NCBI GenBank assembly: GCA_012728275.1
Contig: JAAYFK010000052.1
Coordinates: 1 to 64,000, forward strand
Direction of reading: 5' to 3'
Source of the DNA: Clostridiaceae bacterium
GTDB taxonomy: Bacteria; Bacillota; Clostridia; Saccharofermentanales; Saccharofermentanaceae
Length of the DNA: 64,000 bases
Shown: piece after piece, positions 35,736 through 45,898 of the stretch
Layout of the letters: every line of letters starts with the position of its first letter
How positions within the stretch are numbered: position 1 is the stretch's first letter
Program-made: the position numbers and the translations under genes
The notes under the pieces: generated by a model
The model's database searches: none
Told to the model about the DNA's origin: nothing
Seen by the model: only the letters and a program-made list of their open reading frames with translations

Positions 35736-38351
35736 TTATTCTCTATCAGGCATAACTCCAAAAGTAGAAGGCATATTCTCATATACGGGTATTATAAACG
35801 TGAATCCATTATCCAGCATTCCTATTGAAGCATATCCTTCAAAATATCTATGCGCCTCAGTATACGCCATAGAGATATTCTGAGCATACTGGTGCTCGTA
35901 TAGTCCATCTTCATTATCTATTACATCAAACTTTTGGAAATACAAAGAATATTGACCCGCTTCAGTATATCTCGAAGCAATCCAAATAGCTCCTCCAGTG
36001 ATAGCATTCTCTACTGAATCCCATGGGAGCAACAATGCACTTTCCTCTTCAGTTATTTCTTGATCTTCAGGGTCTCTTCCCCATTGAGCGTATCTTGCAC
36101 CATTTATCAAAGCGCCATTCTCGATATCTGGATCAGGAGTAGAGCCAATATTATAGAAATTATAGTATCCCTCATATCCCTCCAACGTGCCATGACACAA
36201 GGCAGACTCACCTGAGAATCCCATCTCTTGCAGTATCCTACTTGATAGAAAATAAGGAGATACATTAGCATATTCGCCAGCCTCAAAAATAATTTGAGCA
36301 TAATCTGGATCTGTAGAATCCATGAAGCTTCCATCAACAATTGAGCGAACTCCGTCGATTGTTTGTGCCGTCGAATCAAATGAAAGCATTTCAAACTCGA
36401 AAATGTCTCTTGGGGTTAAGAAGTTTCTAGGATCAAGGAAATAATTGACGACTTGATTCGTAGCCATCATCCATCCTCCTCCATCATAAACTGGGCTGCT
36501 GGAATCAACCCATCCAGGATGTGTGTTTACATTAGCTAGACTCCTTGAGCCACTATCCTCATTATCCAATACCGCATTGTAATCTAGCCCTGTGTAATAT
36601 GGTCTAAAGTTATACTCTGGGTGGATATTGTGAAGTAACCATAATCCAGCATAATAAGACTCAGGAAATTGAGATAGAGTCGTCTCATAAAATCCAGAAT
36701 CATCCATACCATTCAAAATATACAAGTAATAATCTCTAATTTCTCCATCAAATCCCCTGACAGTAAGGCAAATCTTATTAGCACCTGGAATTAAGGTGAT
36801 GACCTCGCCTTGGCTGATTTGTCTAGATATTCCACTCTCATTTGACATCAATAACGTACCCGAATATCCTTCTACAATATCTGCATTTATCGTGATAGAA
36901 GAAGATTCGGAAGTATAATAAGCATAATCTGTTTCCGCGCTTTCAAATATAGGAAAGAAATTAATGCTCTCTCCATTTGCAGCATTTCTTACCACCAAAG
37001 ATGAAAGACATCCATTCAAAGGCAGAAAGCTAATCTCATCATATCCCGCACTAATTGTTGTCCCATCTAATCCAATCATATCAATAGTTAATGAAGAAAG
37101 GGTCTGGTCTTCGCCTGCATGCGAAGAAGATACTGGAACTGCACTACTTATCTCGGAAAGCACAGCATAATATTCGCCATTATATTTAGCCACATTTTGC
37201 GTCTGAACCATAGTATATGTGACTTCTTCATCTAGGTTTGTGTTGTCACCAGAACGGATTGTTCTAACATAGAACATATTTGAAGGATCGGTAATACCTG
37301 TTTCAGCAGAGATTTGTTCAAGGTCCTGCTCGGCTGCCCGAAGAACCTCAATCTTCGAATCTACGATATCGTTCGTTCCGATAGTATTGCCATAAGCATC
37401 ATATATTGAGACTTCAATATCATCGCTGATATCCAGAAAATTAACATAAGCAGCATTATCTGTGGCATCAAGTGCGTACCATGTCTCGCTTTGACCACTA
37501 GCAATCGTACCGAATTCAACCGAATTATTTGATAGCGACAAGCAATGAGGAACTGTTATCGTTCCACCCCCCAAGACTTTACTTCTACCATCTGAAGATC
37601 TAATCATCAGACTAACCGAATGCGTTCCTTCAGCAATTCCAGTCGTATCCCACGAAATAACGAAGCTACTATCCACTAATCCGTTTGTCTGATTATCACT
37701 TGAAACAAGATAGCCTTGATACAATACTCCATCTATGAAGAAATCCGTTCTAACTTCGTTGCCATCAGCTACATAAGAGCCACTAATTTGTCTAATACCT
37801 ATAGTGTATCCATCCTCATTTCCAGGTAACGAACTAATACTACAATCACTTACGGAACTTCCTTTATTATCCGTCACATAAGACGAGGCTTCATAATGCT
37901 CATCTATCTCCGCTAGCTTACGAGAAATCACGAATTGACGCGACTTATTCTTGAGCAAGCTAATAACGGAAGAAATATCGTCATCACTTGCTTCATTTCC
38001 ATAAAGAACAAAACATATGTCGGATGCGAAAGTATTATCGTCGTAAGCATTCATAAGGTAACTTGAGTCTGTCATTACACTAATAACATAATCGCCTAGC
38101 GAGAAAATGCCATCTTCGATTCTCTCAATAGCTAACGCTCTAGCGTGCTCATCGATACTCCCATCTTCATTAGAAAGCATAGTAGCTGCTCTTTCGACTA
38201 TTGCCTCGCCTTCTGAGTCAAGTTTCTTAGCACTTGAAGCATAAGCACCATTAATAAGAACTAACAAAGCCAAAGCAACGAGAACACCTGTCGCCGCTGT
38301 TACAATGGATATTAATATACATGTTCCAGAACTTCTCTTTCTCAAATTCAC
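35736..38351 (-). CDS. Large membrane-anchored N-acetylglucosaminidase-like surface protein
   Basis: 871 residues. An N-terminal membrane helix (about 12-35) precedes a long extracellular region of beta-rich domains. A cadherin-like module lies around 440-550. The C-terminal 300 residues hold a glucosaminidase-type domain, with the VNYFLDPRNFLTPRDIFEFE and SSRILQEMGF stretches, as in beta-N-acetylglucosaminidases that cut peptidoglycan. GYYNFYNIG is also typical. It probably remodels the wall. The gene is 22 bases upstream of the cohesin-like protein gene, forming a surface pair within a housekeeping operon. Confidence 0.72.
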   Translation of the reverse strand: MNLRKRSSGTCILISIVTAATGVLVALALLVLINGAYASSAKKLDSEGEAIVERAATMLSNEDGSIDEHARALAIERIEDGIFSLGDYVISVMTDSSYLMNAYDDNTFASDICFVLYGNEASDDDISSVISLLKNKSRQFVISRKLAEIDEHYEASSYVTDNKGSSVSDCSISSLPGNEDGYTIGIRQISGSYVADGNEVRTDFFIDGVLYQGYLVSSDNQTNGLVDSSFVISWDTTGIAEGTHSVSLMIRSSDGRSKVLGGGTITVPHCLSLSNNSVEFGTIASGQSETWYALDATDNAAYVNFLDISDDIEVSIYDAYGNTIGTNDIVDSKIEVLRAAEQDLEQISAETGITDPSNMFYVRTIRSGDNTNLDEEVTYTMVQTQNVAKYNGEYYAVLSEISSAVPVSSSHAGEDQTLSSLTIDMIGLDGTTISAGYDEISFLPLNGCLSSLVVRNAANGESINFFPIFESAETDYAYYTSESSSITINADIVEGYSGTLLMSNESGISRQISQGEVITLIPGANKICLTVRGFDGEIRDYYLYILNGMDDSGFYETTLSQFPESYYAGLWLLHNIHPEYNFRPYYTGLDYNAVLDNEDSGSRSLANVNTHPGWVDSSSPVYDGGGWMMATNQVVNYFLDPRNFLTPRDIFEFEMLSFDSTAQTIDGVRSIVDGSFMDSTDPDYAQIIFEAGEYANVSPYFLSSRILQEMGFSGESALCHGTLEGYEGYYNFYNIGSTPDPDIENGALINGARYAQWGRDPEDQEITEEESALLLPWDSVENAITGGAIWIASRYTEAGQYSLYFQKFDVIDNEDGLYEHQYAQNISMAYTEAHRYFEGYASIGMLDNGFTFIIPVYENMPSTFGVMPDRE

Positions 38352-38392
38352 TCACCCATCCATTATTTAGTATGCTATATTACCAGAATCGA

Positions 38393-39031
38393 TTAGTTGC
38401 TAATCTCATCCAAGGTCAAGCCATAAGAAGGAACAAAGCGTTCCATGAACAGTCTGACCTCAGGCAAATCAATCTTCTCTATTGATTCTCTTATTGTATC
38501 TTGAGCGCTTGAGAACTCGCAATTCCCCGAAATTCTCTCTGATAAGCACTTCAGATATGCCGCTATTCTGTCTGCTGCCTTAACTAACTTCTTACAAAGA
38601 ACTTGCTCCTCGGAAGATAAATCAGGCGCTAGTAGTTTAATATAATCATCTTGCATAAAGTTTGGCAAAAGACCGGCAAGGGTGTTCGCCGCATCGTTCT
38701 CAACCTCCCTATATGCCGCCTTAATCTGTTCATTCTTGTACTTAATTGGAGTGGGCAGATCTCCCGTAATAATCTCAGTACAGTCGTGATATAAGGCAAG
38801 AGCTTGCACCTTATATGGATCTGGCAATACAGCTCCTTCTATATCCTCATTAATCTTATTGTGAAGAACACAGAGAGCATGCGCTATTACTGCAACATCA
38901 AAGCTATGCTCTTTCAAATTCTCGAAGCGACTATTCTTCATTAACCCCCAACGATTAATGTATGCCATCCTATCAAGCATAGCAAAAAAGCCGTATCTTT
39001 TATCATTTTCGAAAAGAAAATCCTCACTCAT
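38393..39031 (-). CDS. HD-domain 5'-deoxynucleotidase, YfbR-like
   Basis: Start ATG 39031 has AAGGAG eight bases upstream and follows the dgt stop by 13 bases; the longer frame overlaps dgt. The product has 212 residues. EHSFDVAVIAH, LYHDCTEIITGDLPTPIKYKN and a later Asp in KAADRIAAYL provide the HD metal ligands and the DLPTP motif of YfbR. It dephosphorylates deoxynucleoside monophosphates. Its position next to dgt, also an HD phosphohydrolase for deoxynucleotides, supports a role in controlling nucleotide pools. Confidence 0.82.
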   Translation of the reverse strand: MSEDFLFENDKRYGFFAMLDRMAYINRWGLMKNSRFENLKEHSFDVAVIAHALCVLHNKINEDIEGAVLPDPYKVQALALYHDCTEIITGDLPTPIKYKNEQIKAAYREVENDAANTLAGLLPNFMQDDYIKLLAPDLSSEEQVLCKKLVKAADRIAAYLKCLSERISGNCEFSSAQDTIRESIEKIDLPEVRLFMERFVPSYGLTLDEISN

Positions 39032-39044
39032 ATCCACATTCTCC

Positions 39045-40268
39045 TTATACTCTATAAATCGAATCGAAGCACGTGTTTGCAAAATTGTCCGTCATTCCAG
39101 ATATGTAGTCAGCGACTTTAACCGCATCTGGACAGTCTTTCTCAGGGTGCTTCATGCAGAACTTGGCAAACTTTCTAATCATATCATTTTCGGAGGCCAT
39201 AGCCTTCTCAATATCGCTACAACACTCATAGAAAGCTTCAAATAATCCCTCCACTACTAGCTTAACTGTCTTCTCATAAGTGGAAATCTTCTTCGCTCTA
39301 TAAATCTTCTCAACGTTTCCGTGTAGGAACTCATTCATCGCTTGGAAATTGCCCTCCGAGATGCTTATCATGTCGCTATCTAAGCTACTATGAATGATGT
39401 CCCCAACAAGAACATTAATCGTCTCAGCATTACTCGAGCCAAGGCGCTCAATAACCTCTTTTGGCATAGAATCGTAACCACTTACTATTCCAGCCCTAAA
39501 AGCGTCCTCTACATCTCGCCCAACATAAGCAATCTTATCAGCAAATCGAACAACGCAACCCTCAAGCGTTGCCGGCGCCATTCCATCTTTCTTAGTCTTT
39601 GACGAAACCATATCAAAAGTCTTGTCTCTTCTAGGGGAAAGCGTTCTCTCATCATATGTCTCGCCACAATGGCTCACAATACCATCTCTTACCTCAAAGG
39701 TTAAGTTGAGCCCATACTCGCCCTCTCGATGTTCCTCTAAAACATCAAGCACCCTCAAGCTTTGCTTTTCGTGCTCAAAAAACAAATCCTTATCAATATC
39801 TTGCATGCACTTCGAAATAACCTTCTCTCCAGTATGTCCAAAAGGCGCATGTCCAATATCATGTCCCATCGCTATCGCTTGAATAAGATCAATATTCAAG
39901 TTTAGAGCTCTACCAATAATCGTCGATATGTAATTGACGTATATAACATGCTCAATTCTAGAGCAAATGTGGTCGTTACTAGGATTGAAGAATACTTGAG
40001 TCTTATGACGCAATCTCCTGAAAGATTGAGAGAAAATAATTCTTCCCATATCGCGCTCGTAGCAACTTCGAATATTGCATGGTTGCTCTGGATGAACACG
40101 TCCTCTAGTCTCACTTGTCCTACAAGCAAATCTAGATAACCCCGTCTCCCTCTCTGCTCTAAGCAGCTCCAACGTCTCCTTGTCCTTATCATTGCTAATC
40201 AAGGAAGGCTCGAAAAGCAACGTGCCGAACACATCGGAATACATATCAAATAAGCTGTTCTCAGTCAT
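39045..40268 (-). CDS. dgt: Deoxyguanosinetriphosphate triphosphohydrolase-like protein
   Basis: 407 residues, HD superfamily. The metal site is seen in SRIEHVIYVN and GHDIGHAPFGHTGE (near residue 135), with Asp in FADKIAYVGRD. RIIFSQSFRRLRHKTQVF is characteristic of bacterial dNTP triphosphohydrolases. It removes triphosphate from dGTP or other dNTPs. GGAGGG precedes the ATG. It follows pcrA by 58 bases and precedes the YfbR-like gene. Confidence 0.88.
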   Translation of the reverse strand: MTENSLFDMYSDVFGTLLFEPSLISNDKDKETLELLRAERETGLSRFACRTSETRGRVHPEQPCNIRSCYERDMGRIIFSQSFRRLRHKTQVFFNPSNDHICSRIEHVIYVNYISTIIGRALNLNIDLIQAIAMGHDIGHAPFGHTGEKVISKCMQDIDKDLFFEHEKQSLRVLDVLEEHREGEYGLNLTFEVRDGIVSHCGETYDERTLSPRRDKTFDMVSSKTKKDGMAPATLEGCVVRFADKIAYVGRDVEDAFRAGIVSGYDSMPKEVIERLGSSNAETINVLVGDIIHSSLDSDMISISEGNFQAMNEFLHGNVEKIYRAKKISTYEKTVKLVVEGLFEAFYECCSDIEKAMASENDMIRKFAKFCMKHPEKDCPDAVKVADYISGMTDNFANTCFDSIYRV

Positions 40269-40326
40269 TTCGTCCCTCCAAATTGTTTTACTCTAACACT
40301 TAATTATATCGCAAAATCTTTTTATA

Positions 40327-42825
40327 CTAAACCTTTGTTAGTCCTGCTGATTTTGCAAGCATATTCTTGCGCATACCATCGAAATCTATAGAAACCAGTG
40401 CATCTCCGGCAACCAGCTCTGTCTTGAGGATAGTGCCCTCACCAAATCTTGGGTGCTTCACCTTCATTCCTACAACTAACTCTCCTGGCCTTAATCCGCT
40501 ATGCTCATCACTACTTTGGGAAGTCTTACTCTCACTACTTCTCTTTATGAAGTTTGATGAGAGAGCACTAGAAATTTGCTTACGAACTTTCTCTCTTTGT
40601 GACGGCGAAGTATCTGCTTCTTGAACCCTATCTGGTTTTCGAGCTGTACCCATCTTATAAAGATGCTCCGGATTTATCTCTAGTAAGAACCTAGAAGGAG
40701 CGTTACACTGCGTTTGTCCGAAGAGCATTCTTCTCTGCGTAAGTACGATAAACAAATTCTTCTTTGCTCTTGTTATCGCCACATACATCAAACGTCTCTC
40801 CTCCTCAAGATCTTTCGAAGAAGACATAGCCTTATAGCTTGGAAATAGAGTTTCCTCCAAACCAATAATGAAGACAGCACCAAACTCTAATCCCTTCGAA
40901 CTATGTATTGACATCATCTTTACATAATCTTCGCTTTCATCAGCCTCGTCACCTTGAGAATAAAGGGCAGCATTCTGCAAATAGAGAGTTAACACTCCAG
41001 CAAGACTTTCAACTGTCCTCGTTTCTTCAGAAAGCAAAGGATCCAATTCTATCAACTTATCTAGTTCTGAAGTATCTTTTTTCTGTTCTATATCTCTTTT
41101 TTCACCATTATTCTCACTATTATTCTCACCGTTACTCTCGACATTATTAGCAACGAGACGATGATTCTTCTCGAACTCTACTGCTTCTGATAATAACTCC
41201 TTCAAGTTCTCAACTCTATCTATCAACTCACCTTTTGATTCCCTCTGAGCAATTATCTCATCGATTATTCCTGACTTATCCTCAACATAATCGATAAATT
41301 CCGCGAAGCTCATTCTATCCTCGCTAAGAAGATCTCTAAAGCTCTGAATCAAAGCAGAAAAAGCCATAAGCTTGCCTTCAACTCTTCCAAGTTCGGGGAA
41401 ATTCCTGCAATTCGCGCATACAGACAAGAAATCCATATCATTTTCAATTGCGATATTGTGAATAGCATTAACTGTCGTATCACCAATACCTCTTCTAGGA
41501 ACATTAATAATCCTATCGAACGCTAAGTTGTCATGGCTATCAGCAATAAGTCTTAGATAAGCAAAAACATCTTTAATTTCCTTACGATCATAGAATCGCA
41601 TGCCACCATATACACGATAAGGAATTTGCTTATCTCTTAGCGTCATCTCCACCGAACGTGACAAAGCATTCATTCTATAAAGAATCGCGATATCCGAGTA
41701 CTTGAATTTGTTCTTCGACACCATCATTTGAATTGTGTCTGAAACAAACGAGGCTTCTGCGGCTTGGGTGTCCGTATTCATTACAATGATCTTCTCGCCC
41801 TGCTCGCCCTTTGTTCGTAGCGACTTAGTCTTCCTGTCCGTGTTATGCGAAATAACTTCATTGGCCGCATCTAGGATAGTTCTAGTCGAACGGTAATTCT
41901 CCTCAAGCTTAATCACCTTAGTGTTCTTGAAGTCCTTCTCGAAGTTAAGGATCATTCTTACATCTGCCCCTCGAAAAGAATAAATCGATTGATCATCGTC
42001 TCCCACGACACATACATTCCTTAGCTTATCTGCAAGCAAGCGAACCGCCCTATATTGAGGCAAATTCGTATCTTGATACTCGTCTACCATAATGTAAGTA
42101 AATCTCTCATGATAATATGAAAGAACATCAGGATTATTATCCAGAAGTCTTACTGTATTAATCAAAATATCATCAAAATCCATCGAATTGTTGCTTGCCA
42201 AAAGCTCCTGGTACTTCGAATATACCATCCCCACAACGCTTCCACGTTTATCGGCACCATTAAGCGAAGTATATGTTTTACTATCAACCATAATGTTCTT
42301 CGCCTTCGATATCTCAAACAAGAAGTCCTTTGGCTTATATAGCTTCTCAGAAAGCTCGCACTCGGCCATCGCCCTCTTAATCAACTTGAGCTGATCGTCA
42401 GTATCGACAATCGAAAAAGTACTTGAATATCCAATTAAATCTGCGTGCCTTCTTAAAATTCTCGCAAAAATACTATGGAAGGTTCCACACCAAATATATC
42501 TAGCTCTATCACCAACAAGCGCTCTAATTCTGTCTTGCATCTCCTTTGCTGCTTTGTTAGTAAAGGTAATAGCAAGAATAGAACCTGGTGATACGTTATG
42601 CTTCTTCATCATATATGCTATTCGATATGTGATTACTCTTGTCTTACCAGAACCAGCACCCGCCAATATCAACAAAGGCCCGTCAAGATGCTTAACGGCT
42701 TGCCTTTGCTCAGGATTAAGTCCTTCAAGGAGCGTATCGGGCGAATCATCTATGGGCTTAGTATCGTATATATCACTAAGAGCCGCAGTAATATCGAACT
42801 CAGAATAGTCGCTATTGTTATTCAA
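40327..42825 (-). CDS. pcrA: ATP-dependent DNA helicase PcrA/UvrD
   Basis: 832 residues, superfamily 1A, full length. Motif I is AGAGSGKT (about 57-64), II is VDEYQDT, III is GDDDQSIYSFRGAD, and VI is VAITRAKKNLF. A Ser/Glu-rich linker and a basic C-terminal domain (GMKVKHPRFGEGTIL) of the PcrA type end the protein. The start appears to be TTG 42825, with GGAG upstream; no ATG fits. It acts in repair and in removing RecA or RNA polymerase from DNA. It probably opens the long minus-strand operon. Confidence 0.92.
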   Translation of the reverse strand: MNNNSDYSEFDITAALSDIYDTKPIDDSPDTLLEGLNPEQRQAVKHLDGPLLILAGAGSGKTRVITYRIAYMMKKHNVSPGSILAITFTNKAAKEMQDRIRALVGDRARYIWCGTFHSIFARILRRHADLIGYSSTFSIVDTDDQLKLIKRAMAECELSEKLYKPKDFLFEISKAKNIMVDSKTYTSLNGADKRGSVVGMVYSKYQELLASNNSMDFDDILINTVRLLDNNPDVLSYYHERFTYIMVDEYQDTNLPQYRAVRLLADKLRNVCVVGDDDQSIYSFRGADVRMILNFEKDFKNTKVIKLEENYRSTRTILDAANEVISHNTDRKTKSLRTKGEQGEKIIVMNTDTQAAEASFVSDTIQMMVSKNKFKYSDIAILYRMNALSRSVEMTLRDKQIPYRVYGGMRFYDRKEIKDVFAYLRLIADSHDNLAFDRIINVPRRGIGDTTVNAIHNIAIENDMDFLSVCANCRNFPELGRVEGKLMAFSALIQSFRDLLSEDRMSFAEFIDYVEDKSGIIDEIIAQRESKGELIDRVENLKELLSEAVEFEKNHRLVANNVESNGENNSENNGEKRDIEQKKDTSELDKLIELDPLLSEETRTVESLAGVLTLYLQNAALYSQGDEADESEDYVKMMSIHSSKGLEFGAVFIIGLEETLFPSYKAMSSSKDLEEERRLMYVAITRAKKNLFIVLTQRRMLFGQTQCNAPSRFLLEINPEHLYKMGTARKPDRVQEADTSPSQREKVRKQISSALSSNFIKRSSESKTSQSSDEHSGLRPGELVVGMKVKHPRFGEGTILKTELVAGDALVSIDFDGMRKNMLAKSAGLTKV

Positions 42826-42910
42826 AATTGTTGAGTCTCCATTCTTAGAAATTGCATATTTATATTATATCAAAGAAGGAGCGAAAATATGTTCTTTCTT
42901 CGTGAAAATG

Positions 42911-43456
42911 CTACTTTCTCTTTGAAATGAAACTCTTCTTCTCGAAAAAGCTAATATATGAAACAGGTATAGCAACCGCGAGAGCCGCAATAGCTTGAAC
43001 TACATTGAACAATATGGACAAAGCCGCTGTCTCAACCCCATACATGAACGGCAAAGCCTCAAAACAAAAATATCCAGCTATCATGATAACTTCAGCAAGA
43101 AGAAATACTGGTAGCCTAACAAGAATTGGAACACGCTTTCCATCCGTTTGCTTCAGCTTGGCCCTCTTAATCAATAGTCCAGCAACAAAAGCCATAAGGC
43201 CTTTAATAATAAACGTAGGAATCATATATACGCCAAAGCCAGCAAGTAAATCCCCGAGCATAGAACCGATTGCAGAAGCAAAGAAGGCAAATGGTCCAAA
43301 CAAATATGCAGTAAGCAAAATCGTTGCATCGCCAAGATTAATGGTGCCTCCCATTGGAGTTGGAACATGAATTTGGGTCGCTACCAAAACAAATACGGCA
43401 CAAACGCCTGCATAAGCAATTTGCTTAATCATATCGCTAGTATTTTTTCTGTCCAT
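42911..43456 (-). CDS. ECF transporter S component
   Basis: 181 residues with about five or six helices. The N-terminus YAGVCAVFVLVATQ and GGTINLGDATILL are typical of substrate-binding S components of energy-coupling factor vitamin transporters. The ligand is unknown. No riboswitch is visible in the short gap to ackA. The shared EcfAAT module is not in the window. AAGGGGG precedes the ATG. Confidence 0.78.
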   Translation of the reverse strand: MDRKNTSDMIKQIAYAGVCAVFVLVATQIHVPTPMGGTINLGDATILLTAYLFGPFAFFASAIGSMLGDLLAGFGVYMIPTFIIKGLMAFVAGLLIKRAKLKQTDGKRVPILVRLPVFLLAEVIMIAGYFCFEALPFMYGVETAALSILFNVVQAIAALAVAIPVSYISFFEKKSFISKRK

Positions 43457-43497
43457 TTGAATCCCCCTTGATACTGCCCATATTCTATTAGAAAAAT

Positions 43498-43525
43498 CCC
43501 CGAACCGCTACTATGCAATTCGGGG
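43498..43525 (-). terminator. Terminator of ackA
   Basis: On the minus strand, CCCCGAA and TTCGGGG pair perfectly around a 14-base loop, followed by ATTTTTC. It lies 38 bases after the ackA stop and before the ECF gene. Confidence 0.85.
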
Positions 43526-43563
43526 TAGTTTCAATATATTAACTTTCTTTTTCGAAAAGAAGC

Positions 43564-44757
43564 TTACTTTACAAGCGCCTCTGTTTCCTTAGCAATAGCA
43601 AGTTCCTCATTTGTTGGAATAACAACAACTGTAACCTTTGAAGAAGGTTTGCTAATTATGGACTCCTTGCGATTTCCGTCATTAACCTTCTTATCAATTT
43701 CGATGCCAAAGAATTCCATATCTTCGCAAACGGCCTCTCTAATATAATCGGAATTCTCACCTATACCAGCAGTAAATACGATTACATCAACACCGCCCAT
43801 CGCTGCCGCATAAGAACCGATAATCTTTTTTGCCTGATACTCAAACATCTCAAGTGCCAAAGCCGCCCTCTCGTTACCTTCCTTGGCAGCCTTAGAAAGA
43901 TCGCGGAAGTCAGAACTTACGCCTGACAAGCCTTGAACGCCGCTCTTCTTATTCATCAAGTCATCCACTTGAGAAGCTGTAAGGCCTTCCTTCTCCATGA
44001 TAATAGGAACAATAGCAGGATCAATATCACCGCAACGAGTTCCCATACAAATTCCCGCTAGAGGAGTAAGTCCCATAGAAGTATCTACGCACTTTCCGTT
44101 CTTAACAGCAGCAAAAGAAGAACCATTACCTAGATGACAAGTAATCACCTTCAAATCCTTTAAATTCTTGCCAAGAAAAGCAGCCGCTCTCTTAGATACA
44201 TAACGATGTGATGTTCCATGGAAGCCATAACGACGAATAGAATACTTCTCATAATACTCGTATGGCAAAGCATACATGTAAGCCTTAGGTGGCATTGTTT
44301 GATGGAAAGCTGTATCGAATACTGCAACTTGTGGCGTTCCCTCTGGAAGGACTGCCTCACATGCCTCAATTCCTATAAGGTTTGCAGGATTATGCAAAGG
44401 TCCTAGAGGGAAGCACTCCTTAATAACTCTCTTAACGTCATCATTTATGATAACTGACTCACTATAGTACTTTCCTGCATGAAGAACTCTATGTCCTACA
44501 GCAGCAATCTCACTAATATCATTAAGAACTCCATGTTCCTTATCAACAAGTGCATCAAGAACCATCTTTACTGCTACCTTATGATCTGGCATTGGCTCTT
44601 TTGAAACGTAATCGGCCTTGTTAGCTGGCTTGTATGTAAGCTTCCCGTCAATGCCTATTCTCTCACATATGCCCTTAGCGAGAATGTCACCTGTATCAAT
44701 ATTAAACAATTGAAACTTACAGGAAGAGCTACCGCAATTGATTACTAGAATGTTCAT
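43564..44757 (-). CDS. ackA: Acetate kinase
   Basis: 397 residues, full length, ASKHA fold. [12 protein letters not shown] at the N-terminus, GHRVLHAG, and [11 protein letters not shown] binding nucleotide are all present. It makes ATP and acetate from acetyl phosphate, the main energy-conserving step after PflB and Pta. The start follows AAGGAG. It is 33 bases downstream of pta. The terminator after it separates the unit from the ECF gene. Confidence 0.95.
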   Translation of the reverse strand: MNILVINCGSSSCKFQLFNIDTGDILAKGICERIGIDGKLTYKPANKADYVSKEPMPDHKVAVKMVLDALVDKEHGVLNDISEIAAVGHRVLHAGKYYSESVIINDDVKRVIKECFPLGPLHNPANLIGIEACEAVLPEGTPQVAVFDTAFHQTMPPKAYMYALPYEYYEKYSIRRYGFHGTSHRYVSKRAAAFLGKNLKDLKVITCHLGNGSSFAAVKNGKCVDTSMGLTPLAGICMGTRCGDIDPAIVPIIMEKEGLTASQVDDLMNKKSGVQGLSGVSSDFRDLSKAAKEGNERAALALEMFEYQAKKIIGSYAAAMGGVDVIVFTAGIGENSDYIREAVCEDMEFFGIEIDKKVNDGNRKESIISKPSSKVTVVVIPTNEELAIAKETEALVK

Positions 44758-44790
44758 TTCATATACTCCTTAAAATTTAGTCCTCGAAAA

Positions 44791-45786
44791 TTAGTTGCTC
44801 TGAGCCTGAAGAGCAGTGATAGCAATAACACCAACAATATCCTTATAACTGCAGCCTCTCGACAAATCATTAATTGGCTTAGCAATACCCTGGCACATAG
44901 GTCCGTAAGCTTCAGCCTTTGCTAATCTCTGAACCAACTTATATCCAATGTTTCCAGCATCAAGATCTGGGAAAATCAATACATTTGCACGTCCAGCAAC
45001 TTTGCTGTTTGGAGCCTTAGATGCACCAATTTCAGGAACAATAGCAGCGTCTAGCTGTAACTCGCCATCAATTTGGAATTGTGGGTAATCTTTCTTAGCA
45101 ATCTCAACAGCCGTAGTAACCTTATCAATATCAGCATGCTTAGCGGAACCCATAGAGGAATGAGATAACATAGCAACTACTGGCTCCTTGCCAATAAGCT
45201 GCTTGAAAGAATCAGCTGAAGAACCAGCGATAGCTGCAAGTTCCTCAGAAGAAGGATTCTGGTTCAATGCACAATCTCCAAATACGAAAGTACCTTCATT
45301 ACCAAATCCACAATCAGGAACAACCATTACGAAGAAAGCAGAAACAAGCTTTGTTCCTGGCTTAGTCTTAATTATTTGAAGTGAAGGACGAAGTGTATCA
45401 GCAGTTGAATGGCAAGCACCAGAAACGATACCATCACCGTCTCCCATCTTTACCATCATACAAGCATAGTACATATACTGATTCATTAGAATTTTGGTAG
45501 CCTCTTCCTTTGTCATACCCTTTGACTTACGAAGCTCAACGAATCCGTTAATATACTCTTCAGTTTTTGGGTTGGTGTTAGGATCAACAATTACTGCCTT
45601 GGAGATATCCAGTCCTTCGCTATTTTTTGCACATTCTTCCTTGCTTCCAATAATAACGATATCCGCGATATCCTCAGCTAGAATTTCTGCAGCTGCCTCG
45701 AATGTTCTTCTATCCATGGACTCTGGAAGAATTATCGTCTTCTTGTCTGCTTTTGCTCTTGCCTTTACTTCGTCAATAAATGCCAT
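44791..45786 (-). CDS. pta: Phosphate acetyltransferase
   Basis: Start ATG 45786 (AFIDEVKARAK) has AGAGGAAAG upstream; the frame continues to 45888, but the extra part lies in the leader. 331 residues is the length of the short Pta class. The conserved stretches GDGDGIVSGACHSTADTLRP and VFGDCALNQNP are present. It converts acetyl-CoA to acetyl phosphate for AckA. A promoter lies about 75 bases upstream. Confidence 0.94.
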   Translation of the reverse strand: MAFIDEVKARAKADKKTIILPESMDRRTFEAAAEILAEDIADIVIIGSKEECAKNSEGLDISKAVIVDPNTNPKTEEYINGFVELRKSKGMTKEEATKILMNQYMYYACMMVKMGDGDGIVSGACHSTADTLRPSLQIIKTKPGTKLVSAFFVMVVPDCGFGNEGTFVFGDCALNQNPSSEELAAIAGSSADSFKQLIGKEPVVAMLSHSSMGSAKHADIDKVTTAVEIAKKDYPQFQIDGELQLDAAIVPEIGASKAPNSKVAGRANVLIFPDLDAGNIGYKLVQRLAKAEAYGPMCQGIAKPINDLSRGCSYKDIVGVIAITALQAQSN

Positions 45787-45859
45787 TTGTCTTTCCTCTT
45801 TCCTACGATTGTGGTCGATTTTTTGCATGCTAATGCAGTACGTTATATTTCCGTGAGAA

Positions 45860-45888
45860 AGTATACTCTTGAAGGCACATCTTTTCAA
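45860..45888 (-). promoter_or_regulatory. Promoter of pta-ackA
   Basis: TTGAAA (45883-45888) and TATACT (45860-45865), read on the minus strand, are separated by 17 bases. The transcript has a leader of about 70 bases before the pta start. Confidence 0.7.
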
Positions 45889-45898
45889 TTAATATAAT

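Noticed and set aside
36107..36394. Open frames of 95 codons inside the glucosaminidase-like gene
   Set aside because: Shadow of the real frame with unlikely composition and no start signal.
43457..43497. Vitamin riboswitch before the ECF S component
   Set aside because: The space between the ackA terminator and the start is only about 40 bases, too short for a known riboswitch.
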